From NCBI GenBank assembly GCA_016713085.1, contig JADJPV010000001.1, positions 1,571,001 to 1,635,000 of the forward strand: 64,000 nucleotides of DNA. The letters run 5' to 3'. Below the pieces are notes generated by a model. It did no database searches and was not told the DNA's origin. It was given only the letters and a program-made list of their open reading frames with translations. Both the position numbers and the translations under genes were made by a program. Source of the DNA: Chitinophagaceae bacterium. Lineage in GTDB: Bacteria; Bacteroidota; Bacteroidia; Chitinophagales; Chitinophagaceae. Positions 45,993-54,696 of the stretch are shown piece by piece; within the stretch, counting starts at the first letter, position 1; each line of letters starts with the position of its first letter.

Positions 45993-46779
45993 GCTGATAG
46001 TCATAAAGATTGGAGGAAACATTATTGATGATGAAACAAAACTCTCATCGTTCCTGCAGTCATTTGCTTCTGTTGAAGGAAAGAAAATTCTTGTACACGG
46101 TGGCGGCAAGGTTGCTACAAAGATTGGTGAAGGACTTGGGATAGAAAGTAAGTACGTTGATGGAAGAAGAATAACTGATGCTGCTACCATTGATCTTGTA
46201 ACAATGGTCTATGCAGGACTCATCAATAAAAAACTGATTGCACAGCTTCAATCACTTAACTGTAATGCAATTGGTGTTACTGGTGCTGATGGGAATTTAA
46301 TTCCTGCAAATAAGCGCCCTATAAAAGAAATTGATTATGGATTTGTGGGCGATGTACTGTCAGAAAAAATTACAACAGACAGCTGGAAGCATCTGTTAAA
46401 CAATGGATTTATTCCGGTAGTGGCGCCAATTACACATGATGGCAAAGGACAATTATTAAATACCAATGCAGATACTATTGCACAAGAAGTGGCAAAAGCG
46501 ATGAGCAGCCTGTACGAAGTGCAACTGGTATATTCATTTGAAAAAAGCGGAGTGTTGCTCGATGCAGATGATGACTCAACAGTTATTGCTCAGATCAACC
46601 CATCAGCTTATCAGCGTTTAAAAAGTGAAGGAAAAATATTTGCAGGCATGATCCCCAAACTGGATAATGCATTTGCAGCATTGAACAGCGGAGTTAAAAA
46701 AGTTATCATCGGTAAAGCCGAAGAATTAAACGGGTTAATAGAGGGAACAAAAGGAACAACCATTAATAATCAGTTATGA
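45985..46779 (+). CDS. argB: Acetylglutamate kinase
   Basis: This 264-residue amino-acid kinase phosphorylates N-acylglutamate. Motifs: VIKIGGNIIDD at the N-terminus, LVHGGGKVATKIGEGLG, YVDGRRITDAATIDLV and the ATP-site segment FAGMIPKLDNAFAALNSGV. The 8-bp overlap with argF' and the 4-bp overlap with argE imply coupled translation. The gene is intact. Confidence 0.95.
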   Translation: MDKLIVIKIGGNIIDDETKLSSFLQSFASVEGKKILVHGGGKVATKIGEGLGIESKYVDGRRITDAATIDLVTMVYAGLINKKLIAQLQSLNCNAIGVTGADGNLIPANKRPIKEIDYGFVGDVLSEKITTDSWKHLLNNGFIPVVAPITHDGKGQLLNTNADTIAQEVAKAMSSLYEVQLVYSFEKSGVLLDADDDSTVIAQINPSAYQRLKSEGKIFAGMIPKLDNAFAALNSGVKKVIIGKAEELNGLIEGTKGTTINNQL

Positions 46780-47846
46780 GCGAACAAATAAACATATTAC
46801 AGCAGCAGGCTATTGAGTTATTAAAAGAATTGATTGCCACTCCTTCTTTCAGTAAAGAAGAAGAAGAAACAGCAGCAATCATCGGCAAATTTTTTGCACT
46901 CAAAGGGATACCTGCAAACAGGGTTGGCAATAATATTTATGCATTGAATAAAAATTATGATGTAGCCAAACCTTCTATTCTGCTGAACTCACATCATGAT
47001 ACGGTAAAGCCCAACAAAGGATATACACAGGATCCGTTTACGCCTATTGAAAAAGAGGGAAAGCTGTTTGGTCTTGGCAGCAATGATGCCGGCGGTTGTC
47101 TTGTTTCACTTATAGCTACGTTTTTGCATTTTTATAAAAAGGAAAACCTCTCACACAATATTGTATTTGCTGCTAGTGCAGAGGAAGAGATAAGTGGTGT
47201 AAATGGAATTGAGCTTGTTCTTCCTTATCTCGGCAATATCAACTTTGGTATTGTTGGTGAGCCAACTAAAATGGAAATGGCCGTTGCTGAAAGGGGGCTG
47301 ATGGTGATTGACTGTGTTGCTAATGGCAAAGCTGGTCATGCTGCAAGAAACGAAGGGGTGAATGCTTTGTATATTGCCATTGAGGATATTGACTGGATCC
47401 GTAATTGTAAGTTTGATAAAGTAAGTCCGCTGTTAGGCGAATCAAGAATGACTGTAACAATCATTGGTACAGACAACCAGCAGCACAATGTGGTTCCACC
47501 GCAATGTAAATTTGTGATTGATGCCCGGGTAAATGAACTGTATACATTTGATGAAATACTGGATTCACTGAAACAAAACCTGAAGAGCCAGTTCAAACCA
47601 CGTACAACAAGAATGAAATCAACTTCAATACCAATGGATCATCCGTTGATCAAAGCAGGTATTGAATTGGGCAGGGGGTATTATGGTTCACCTACAACAA
47701 GTGATAAAGCTTTGATGCCTTTTCCAGCTTTAAAGATGGGTCCCGGTGACAGTGCAAGAAGTCATACTGCAGATGAATTTATATATATAGACGAAATAAA
47801 AGAAGGGATAGAATTATACATCAAACTCTTAAACGCCATTCTATGA
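46776..47846 (+). CDS. argE: M20-family acetylornithine deacetylase-like peptidase
   Basis: This 356-residue M20 metallopeptidase carries the zinc ligands in LLNSHHDTVKPNKGY (His and Asp), GLGSNDAGGCLVSL, the catalytic Glu of SAEEEISGVNG, and GPGDSARSHTADEFIYIDE. In a pathway with N-acylornithine carbamoyltransferase it removes the acyl group from N-acylcitrulline to give citrulline for ArgG. It starts in the argB stop (ATGA) and ends in the argH start. Confidence 0.92.
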   Translation: MSEQINILQQQAIELLKELIATPSFSKEEEETAAIIGKFFALKGIPANRVGNNIYALNKNYDVAKPSILLNSHHDTVKPNKGYTQDPFTPIEKEGKLFGLGSNDAGGCLVSLIATFLHFYKKENLSHNIVFAASAEEEISGVNGIELVLPYLGNINFGIVGEPTKMEMAVAERGLMVIDCVANGKAGHAARNEGVNALYIAIEDIDWIRNCKFDKVSPLLGESRMTVTIIGTDNQQHNVVPPQCKFVIDARVNELYTFDEILDSLKQNLKSQFKPRTTRMKSTSIPMDHPLIKAGIELGRGYYGSPTTSDKALMPFPALKMGPGDSARSHTADEFIYIDEIKEGIELYIKLLNAIL

Positions 47847-49144
47847 AGCTTTGGAGCAAAGAAAACAGCAGCACATCTGCATTGGTAGAACAGTTTACCG
47901 TTGGCCGTGATAAAGAATTCGATCTGCTTTTGGCGAAGTATGATGTGCAGGGCTCCATTGCCCATGTGACAATGCTGGGTGAAGTGGGTTTGATGACAAA
48001 GAAAGAAACATCTATTGCAATCAATGGACTGGAAGAAATTCTGTCAACTATTGAGTTGGGTTCTTTCGTTATTGAAGAAGGAATTGAAGATGTACACTCA
48101 CAGGTTGAATATCTTCTTACACAAAAAATTGGTGATACAGGAAAGAAAATTCACAGCGGCAGAAGCAGGAACGACCAGGTGGCTGTTGATATCAAACTTT
48201 ATCTCCGTGCAGAAATCATCAGCATCAAAAATGAAGTAAAAAACCTGTTTGATTTGCTGGTTGTACAAAGTGAGAAAAACAAAAACGGTTTATTACCCGG
48301 CTATACGCATTTACAAATTGCCATGCCATCTTCTGTTGGTTTGTGGTTAGGTGCATATGCAGAAAGTTTAGTGGATGATATGGAACTGCTTGCAGCTGCT
48401 TATCATGTTGCCAATAAAAACCCATTGGGAAGTGGTGCCGGTTACGGTTCTTCTTTTCCACTCAACAGAAAAAGAACAACAGCTCTGCTGCAGTTTGAAA
48501 CATTGAACTGGAACAGTGTGTATGCACAAATGAGCCGTGGTAAAACAGAAAAATTTGCAGCTATTGGTTTAAGCGGATTTGCAGCATCGCTCAGCAAACT
48601 GTCGATGGATTGCTGTTTATATATGAATCAGAACTTTGCATTTATTTCTTTCCCTGATGAATTAACAACAGGCAGCAGCATAATGCCGCACAAGAAAAAT
48701 CCGGATGTTTTTGAACTGATTCGTGCAAAATGCAACCGTATTCAATCTATTCCAAACGAACTTACTTTGCTCATCAATAATCTTCCTTCAGGTTATCACA
48801 GGGATCTGCAGCTCACGAAAGAAATTTTATTTCCCGCTATTGAAGAATTGAAAGCCTGTCTTCAACTGATGCAGCTCATGCTCAGTAATATGCAAGTGAG
48901 GGAGAATATTCTTGTGGATGAGAAGTATAAATATCTCTTCAGTGTTGAAGCGGTGAACGAACTGGTGAACAAAGGGGTTCCATTCCGGGAAGCTTACCAG
49001 CAGGTGGGCAATGCTATTAATAAAGGAGAGTTTGAATTTGATCTGCAGCAACTCCATCATACACATGAAGGCAGTATCGGCAATTTATGTACATCAGAAA
49101 TTATCCAGGAAATGGATAGTGTTCTCTCTGAGTTCAGGGCATAA
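47843..49144 (+). CDS. argH: Argininosuccinate lyase
   Basis: This 433-residue fumarase/aspartase-superfamily enzyme splits argininosuccinate into arginine and fumarate. Motifs: IHSGRSRNDQVAVDIKLYL, LPGYTHLQIAMPSSVGLW, NPLGSGAGYGSSFPLNR and the signature GSSIMPHKKNPDVFELIRAK with the catalytic Ser in the flexible loop. It is the last gene of the operon and overlaps argE by 4 bp. Confidence 0.95.
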   Translation: MKLWSKENSSTSALVEQFTVGRDKEFDLLLAKYDVQGSIAHVTMLGEVGLMTKKETSIAINGLEEILSTIELGSFVIEEGIEDVHSQVEYLLTQKIGDTGKKIHSGRSRNDQVAVDIKLYLRAEIISIKNEVKNLFDLLVVQSEKNKNGLLPGYTHLQIAMPSSVGLWLGAYAESLVDDMELLAAAYHVANKNPLGSGAGYGSSFPLNRKRTTALLQFETLNWNSVYAQMSRGKTEKFAAIGLSGFAASLSKLSMDCCLYMNQNFAFISFPDELTTGSSIMPHKKNPDVFELIRAKCNRIQSIPNELTLLINNLPSGYHRDLQLTKEILFPAIEELKACLQLMQLMLSNMQVRENILVDEKYKYLFSVEAVNELVNKGVPFREAYQQVGNAINKGEFEFDLQQLHHTHEGSIGNLCTSEIIQEMDSVLSEFRA

Positions 49145-49147
49145 AAA

Positions 49148-49177
49148 AAAGCCATACACCAGTGAGCGAATGGCTTT
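49148..49177 (-). terminator. Rho-independent terminator facing left
   Basis: On the minus strand an 8-bp stem (AAAGCCAT/ATGGCTTT) is followed by a run of Ts formed by the eight As at 49143-49150. It lies 25 bp past the stop of the small minus-strand gene, with argH on the other side; it may also affect the end of the arg operon. Confidence 0.7.
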
Positions 49178-49201
49178 CGACGGGCAGCAGTCTATCTAAT
49201 C

Positions 49202-49390
49202 TTATTCCGAAACGAAATTTTTCAATCTTCTGAACTGACGTGTTTGTGGTGACTCAAACGACTCAACCAGCAAATGAACAATTTGTTTGATTGACTGTAA
49301 AACAGACGAACCCTTGCGTACGGTTTGGTTTTTTGACATTGCCATTGGATTTAATACCATAAAATTAGCAATCTTTATGCCACATGGCAA
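49202..49390 (-). CDS. Small hypothetical protein, up to 62 aa
   Basis: The minus-strand frame is best read from an internal ATG as AMSKNQTVRKGSSVLQSIKQ to the end RRLKNFVSE, about 47 residues; the longest form adds 15 residues that look non-coding. It is basic, without a membrane segment. Support for its being real: a leftward T-tailed terminator lies 25 bp beyond the stop, and the codon choice is normal. The function is unknown. Confidence 0.5.
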   Translation of the reverse strand: MPCGIKIANFMVLNPMAMSKNQTVRKGSSVLQSIKQIVHLLVESFESPQTRQFRRLKNFVSE

Positions 49391-49462
49391 GAGTACAAAT
49401 GATATTTTTTTGCATGTGAAAAATACGGTCTGCCGCTATACAGAACTCATTATATTAGCAGG

Positions 49463-50029
49463 ATGGAACTGCTTATTTTAGCTTGGGGTATTTACTTTTT
49501 CCTTCATAGTTTCATGGCAAATGAAGCGGTGAAACAGCAGGCGGGTAAAATTACGGGGCTGTCAAACAGGTGATACCGGATCGTTTATAACCTCTTTAAT
49601 TTTGCCGCACTCGCCTTCCTTCTCCTCTATTTATACAGAACACCATCGGCTGTTTTCTATCAAACAACTGCTTTCTTTATTGCAATTGGCACACTGGTAT
49701 CAATAGCCGGTTCAATCATTATGTTTTTTTCTGTGAAGAATTATGATCTCAATGCCTTCTTTGGTTTCAGGGAAGAAACAATGATGCCTTTACAAATCAG
49801 GGGGCTCAATAAATATGTACGGCATCCGCTTTACAGCGGAACGATTATTCTGGCACTTGGGTTTTGCATTGCACTCCCTTACACCAAATGCTGGTTATTG
49901 CTTGCCCTGATGATCATTTACATTTTAATTGGAATGCAGTTTGAAGAAAAAAAGCTGGTGAAATGTTATGGAGATGCATACAGGAATTATCAAAAAAAAG
50001 TAAAACGGCTGATACCCTACGTACTTTAA
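49463..50029 (+). pseudogene. Isoprenylcysteine/PEMT-like methyltransferase family membrane protein with in-frame TGA
   Basis: One continuous frame of 189 codons runs from ATG 49463 to 50029, broken only by TGA at 49571-49573 (codon 37). The context GLSNR-stop-YRIVYN strongly suggests TGG (Trp) in the ancestor. The protein has about four hydrophobic helices and the C-terminal NKYVRHPLYSGTIILALGF and EEKKLVKCYGDAYRNYQ motifs of the ICMT/PEMT-like integral membrane methyltransferases. The 102-residue 3' part alone starts at 49721. This is a one-base lesion or a base error. Confidence 0.75.
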
Positions 50030-50072
50030 TTGATAAATTAGTTTTCCTATATTGCAGTACAAATCTGTATCC

Positions 50073-50669
50073 ATGAACCGAAATCTACTGCTTCTTACGG
50101 CATGTTTATTTTCTGTAATTATTCTCTCTGCCCAAATCAAAAGCCCGTTTACATCCATCAGGCCACAGCTTGAAAAAGTGATCAACGATTATCCTAACCA
50201 GTTTTCTTCTATTAAAGGAACCAGGAACCAGGGCGATCCCAACACTATTCAATATGCATCAACAGTTGAAATGAAAGGAGCTGTTGAAACCAAAGTGATT
50301 GGCTATCCAACCAAAACAAAAATCAACTGGTTGTGGGAAGCGAAACTATTTGTTACAGATGATATGGCCGAACTGAAAAAGCAATACAAGTCCTACTATA
50401 ATGATATTGCAGGTAAATCTTTCATGAGTAAAGGTGCTAATAACAGTATCAATGCAACCGGCCCTTATAACGCTCCTTCTGAAGAGCTGCGCTTATGGAC
50501 CAACCAGTTTCGGATGAATGATGTAACGGGTGAATTCGGAAACCTGGTGATTGATCTTGTTGCAGAGTACGCCAATTTTGAATGGATCGTTTATGTACGT
50601 ATTTATGATAAAGAAAAGGATGAAGACATGAAACCTACAAAAGACAAAAACGATAAATACAGGTATTAA
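50073..50669 (+). CDS. Exported hypothetical protein, 198 aa
   Basis: From the ATG at 50073 the protein begins MNRNLLLLTACLFSVIILSAQI, a typical Sec signal peptide; a TTG start seven codons upstream is less likely. The mature part (FTSIRPQLEKVINDYPNQF, FEWIVYVRIYDKEKDEDMK) is not recognised. It has the size and look of small Bacteroidota periplasmic proteins, and ends in a Lys/Asp-rich tail. It stands alone, 44 bp after the methyltransferase-like gene. Confidence 0.7.
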   Translation: MNRNLLLLTACLFSVIILSAQIKSPFTSIRPQLEKVINDYPNQFSSIKGTRNQGDPNTIQYASTVEMKGAVETKVIGYPTKTKINWLWEAKLFVTDDMAELKKQYKSYYNDIAGKSFMSKGANNSINATGPYNAPSEELRLWTNQFRMNDVTGEFGNLVIDLVAEYANFEWIVYVRIYDKEKDEDMKPTKDKNDKYRY

Positions 50670-50805
50670 CAGATAAATAGCCACTGTTGGCCTGTTAATA
50701 ATTTACTGTCAGACCTTCACCAAAGGGGCCTTCATCTTTCAATACTGCATTTCCTTAGTGAGAAGTGCAGTAATTCAGCATTCATTTCTTCATTCCGTTT
50801 TTTCA

Positions 50806-50817
50806 TGATATAAATCA
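50806..50817. promoter_or_regulatory. Dyad TGATATAAATCA upstream of etfB
   Basis: TGAT-N4-ATCA matches the core of an Fnr-type site and lies about 80 bp before the etfB ATG. It is similar in style to the dyads in the hox and group 1 promoter regions. This is a suggestion only. Confidence 0.35.
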
Positions 50818-50898
50818 GGTCATCCATCATGATACAGTCATGTTTTCACAGGAATTTAATCTTGATATTTGGCAGCAATAAACTCAAAAACTTGCCAG

Positions 50899-51774
50899 AT
50901 GAAAGAGTTCCAGATTGTTGTGCTTGCCAAACAAGTGCCTGATACAAGGAATATTGGTAAAGATGCCATGAAAGCCGACGGCACCGTTAACAGATCAGTT
51001 TTACCCGCCATTTTTAATCCCGAAGATTTGCATGCGCTTGAGCAGGCCTTACTGATCAAAGATCAGTTTCCCGGTTCAACAATTACCCTGCTTACAATGG
51101 GTCCGCCACGTGCAGTAGAAATTCTCCGTGAGGGTTTTTATCGTGGTGCTGATGATGGCATCCTGCTTACCGATAGAGCTTTTGCCGGTTCGGATACATT
51201 AGCAACATCGTATGCCATTTCCTGCGCCATCCGTAAAATAAAGAATGTAGATATTATTGTTTGCGGTCGCCAGGCGATTGATGGCGACACGGCGCAGGTT
51301 GGTCCGCAGGTTGCAGAAAAATTAGGTATTCCGCAAATCACTTATGCAGAAGAAATCGTGTCGCTGAAAGAAAATACAATTCAGGTGAAACGCAGACTTG
51401 AAAGAGGAATAGAAATTGTTGAATGTGTATTGCCGGTACTCATTACCGTAAACAGCTCTGCTCCACGTTGCCGTCCGAGAAATGCAAAACGGTTGATGAA
51501 ATATAAACATGCAACCACAATCAGCAACCACCAGGAAAGCAATGAAGATTACCTGGCTACAGCAACAGCAAATACGCATCTTACCATCAAAGAATGGAGT
51601 GTAAATAATATTGACGCAGACCCTATACAGCTTGGCCTTGGGGGTTCTCCAACAAAAGTAAAAAAGGTGGATAATATCGTTTTTCAATCAAAAGAATCCA
51701 GAACACTCGATGACTTTGATGAAGATATTGACGGGTTAATGAATGAACTGATTGAAGCACATATTATTGGTTAG
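50899..51774 (+). CDS. etfB: Electron transfer flavoprotein beta subunit
   Basis: From the ATG at 50899 the protein has 291 residues; a TTG 30 bp upstream is unlikely. Landmarks: VVLAKQVPDTRNIGKDAM, NPEDLHALEQALLIKDQ, and CGRQAIDGDTAQVGPQVAEKLG. The last motif, with G-D-T-A-Q-V-G-P, is that of the FAD-binding beta subunits found in bifurcating ETFs of anaerobes (for example Acidaminococcus), rather than the AMP-binding type of mitochondria. It lies 27 bp before etfA and is intact. Confidence 0.92.
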   Translation: MKEFQIVVLAKQVPDTRNIGKDAMKADGTVNRSVLPAIFNPEDLHALEQALLIKDQFPGSTITLLTMGPPRAVEILREGFYRGADDGILLTDRAFAGSDTLATSYAISCAIRKIKNVDIIVCGRQAIDGDTAQVGPQVAEKLGIPQITYAEEIVSLKENTIQVKRRLERGIEIVECVLPVLITVNSSAPRCRPRNAKRLMKYKHATTISNHQESNEDYLATATANTHLTIKEWSVNNIDADPIQLGLGGSPTKVKKVDNIVFQSKESRTLDDFDEDIDGLMNELIEAHIIG

Positions 51775-51801
51775 AAACTTCCATTCTCAAAACTTTATTT
51801 C

Positions 51802-52821
51802 ATGAATAATATTATCGTTTATTGCGAACTCGATGAAGGCAGGATTGCAGATGTAAGTCTGGAGCTTTTAACAAAGGGCCGCAGCCTCGCCAACCAGCTG
51901 AACTGTAAACTGGAAGCGCTTTTGATTGGTGAGAATCTGACAGGATTTGAAAAGGAAATTTTTCCTTATGGTGTTGATACGGTTTACCTGGCTGATGATA
52001 TAAGACTTTCGCCTTATTCCACATTACCACATACATCCATCGTTGTTAATCTTTTCAGAGAACAGCAACCACAGATTGCTTTAATGGGTGCTACAACTAT
52101 TGGCCGTGATCTCGGTCCACGTGTTTCATCTGCATTAAAAAGCGGGCTCACTGCAGATTGCACCGAACTGGAAATTGGCGAACACGAAGACAAAAAGCTC
52201 GGCAAGGTTTATAAGAATTTACTGTACCAGATTCGCCCAGCATTTGGCGGAAATATTATTGCTACCATTATTAACCCTGACTGCCGTCCGCAAATGGCAA
52301 CTGTAAGAGAAGGTGTAATGAAGAAAGAAATTGTTGATCCCGGTTACAAAGGAGAAACAGTTAATCTTGATGTAGAAAAATATGTTGACGATACAGCCTT
52401 TGTAGTAAAAGTGATCGAACGTCATATGGAAACATCAAAAGTGAACATCAAAAATTCACCGGTGATTATTTCAGGTGGTTTCGGTGTAGGCTCTGCAGAA
52501 AACTTCAAACTCTTACACAATCTGGCAACCTTACTTGGTGGTGAAGTAGGTGCATCAAGAGCTGCTGTTGATGCAGGATATGCAGGTCACGAACGCCAGG
52601 TGGGACAGACCGGTGTTACGGTACGTCCGAAATTATATATCGCCTGCGGTATCTCAGGGCAAATTCAGCACCTCGCAGGAATGATGGAGTCAAGCATTAT
52701 TATTTCAATCAATAATGATCCCAATGCACCCATCAATAAAATCGCCAACTATGTAATAACAGGAAGAGTGGAGAATGTAATTCCTAAAATGATTAAGTAT
52801 TATAAAGAGCATACAAAATAA
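51802..52821 (+). CDS. etfA: Electron transfer flavoprotein alpha subunit
   Basis: The 339-residue protein has the N-terminal adenine-nucleotide-like domain (IVYCELDEGRIADVSLELL, TTIGRDLGPRVSSALKSGL) and the C-terminal FAD domain with VIISGGFGVGSAENFKLL, GASRAAVDAGYAGHERQVG, QTGVTVRPKLYIACGISGQ and INNDPNAPINKIANYVI. It forms the flavoprotein with EtfB and passes electrons from the acyl-CoA dehydrogenase encoded next. Intact. Confidence 0.94.
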   Translation: MNNIIVYCELDEGRIADVSLELLTKGRSLANQLNCKLEALLIGENLTGFEKEIFPYGVDTVYLADDIRLSPYSTLPHTSIVVNLFREQQPQIALMGATTIGRDLGPRVSSALKSGLTADCTELEIGEHEDKKLGKVYKNLLYQIRPAFGGNIIATIINPDCRPQMATVREGVMKKEIVDPGYKGETVNLDVEKYVDDTAFVVKVIERHMETSKVNIKNSPVIISGGFGVGSAENFKLLHNLATLLGGEVGASRAAVDAGYAGHERQVGQTGVTVRPKLYIACGISGQIQHLAGMMESSIIISINNDPNAPINKIANYVITGRVENVIPKMIKYYKEHTK

Positions 52822-52845
52822 TTTGTAAAATTCAATTCACCTTTT

Positions 52846-54547
52846 ATGGCAAATTTTTTTACTGATAACCCCGATCTGCAGTTTCATCTTTCACATCCGT
52901 TGATGCAGAAAAATAGTGGCACTAAGGGAAAATAACTTTCATGATAAAGATGCGTTTGATTTTGCTCCTAAAGATTATGAAGATGCAATGGATAGCTATG
53001 CACAGGTACTGGAAGTTGTAGGTGAAATCAGTGGCGATATTGTTGCACCAAATGCTGAAGCTGTTGATCATGAAGGACCAACACTGGAAAACGGAAGAGT
53101 AACGTATGCAAAGGGAACCCAGGAAAACCTTGATGCTATCAAACAGGCCGGACTGATGGGCATTACATTGCCCCGTGAGTTTGGTGGACTTCATTTTCCT
53201 ATCGTGCCTTACATTATGGCGGCAGATATTGTTTCCCGTGCTGATGCAGGATTTGTAAACATCTGGGGATTGCAGGACTGTGCCGAAACGATCAATGAAT
53301 TTGGCTCTTATGAACAGCGTGAAAAATATCTTTCAAGAGTTTCACATGGCGAAACAATGGCGATGGCACTGACTGAACCAGATGCCGGTTCTGATTTGCA
53401 GGCAGTAATGCTGAAAGCACATTTTGATGAAGAAAAAAACACATGGCTGCTGAATGGAGTGAAGCGGTTCATAACAAATGGCGATGGTGATATTTCGCTT
53501 GTGCTTGCCCGTACAGAAGAACGAACACAGGATGGCCGTGGGCTCTCCATGTTTATTCATGATAAAAAAAGTGGCGGAATTACAGTAAGAAGAATAGAAC
53601 ATAAATTAGGGATCAAAGGTTCTCCTACCTGCGAACTGGTGTACAAAAATGCTCCGGCAGAACTTTGCGGACAACGGAAATTCGGTTTAATCAAATATGT
53701 AATGTCGCTGATGAATGGTGCAAGACTTGGAATCGTTGCACAATCGGTTGGTATCAGTGAAGCCGCTTACCGTGAAGCATTGACGTATGCACAAAAAAGA
53801 ATACAGTTTGGTAAACCCATTATTAAGTTTCCGGCGATTTATGAAATGCTTGCTGTGATGCATGCAAAGCTGGCTGCATCCCGTTCATTACTTTATGAAA
53901 CCGCACGTTTTGTTGACATCTATAAAACGTACAACCATATTTCTGCTGAAAGAGAATTAACAAAAGAAGAAAAAGAAGAGCAGAAAAAATACCAGAAACT
54001 TGCCGATGTATTTACACCGCTGGCAAAAGGAATTACTTCCGAATTCTGTAATGAAATTGCTTATGATGCGTTGCAGATCCACGGTGGTTCAGGGTTTATG
54101 AAAGATTACCCCATCGAAAGGATTTACCGTGATGCCCGCATCACAACTATTTACGAAGGAACTACACAACTGCAGGTTGTGGCCGCTACGAAAGGAGTTA
54201 CTACCGGGGCCTATCTTGCACAGATGCAGGAGTATGAAAAAGCTACGATTAAACCCGAAACAGAATCGTACAGGTCACAGCTTATCACCATGGGATTTGA
54301 TTACGAAGAGGCTGAAGCAAGAGTAACGTTTCATAACAATCCTGAGTTTATAGAGTTTCATGCACGCAGGTTAGTTGAGATGGCAGGAAACATTATTATG
54401 GGTTACCTGTTGCTCAATGATATGCAGCGTGATCATGATTACTGGAAAACGCTGGAAGTGTTTCTGCGTTATGCACGTGCAAAAAACCATGCACATGCAG
54501 CATTCCTGGGTCATTCATCAGTTAATGATATGGGGAAATATAAATAG
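52846..54547 (+). pseudogene. Acyl-CoA dehydrogenase (long Bacteroidota type), frameshifted at the N-terminus
   Basis: The frame opens at ATG 52846 with ANFFTDNPDLQFHLSHPLMQK, then shifts because of one extra A in the run 52909-52913. Removing it restores KIVALRENNFHDKDAFDFAP and a 566-residue protein matching the EtfBA-linked acyl-CoA dehydrogenases of Bacteroidota. The FAD and substrate motifs are intact: MALTEPDAGSDLQAVML, FITNGDGDISLVLAR, GIKGSPTCELVY, QIHGGSGFMKDYPIERIYRD. A GTG-started form from 52916 covers all but 23 residues, so the product might still be made. Confidence 0.88.
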
Positions 54548-54696
54548 CAGCAGAAAAAAAGATTGATTCGTTTGGTAATTGGTCAAGCGACCACAAACAG
54601 TATAATTTTAAGAAGTTAAAGAAAATACCTGTCAGATGTGGATGAATATTTTCTTTGTGCTTCTTTCAGCCTTCGTGCCTTTGTGGCGAATCAATC

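Noticed and set aside
49571..49573. TGA read as Trp (alternative genetic code) to explain in-frame TGA codons
   Set aside because: TGA ends several clearly complete genes in the window (for example hoxEF2 at 31546-31548 and hypD at 56401-56403), so it is an ordinary stop codon here.
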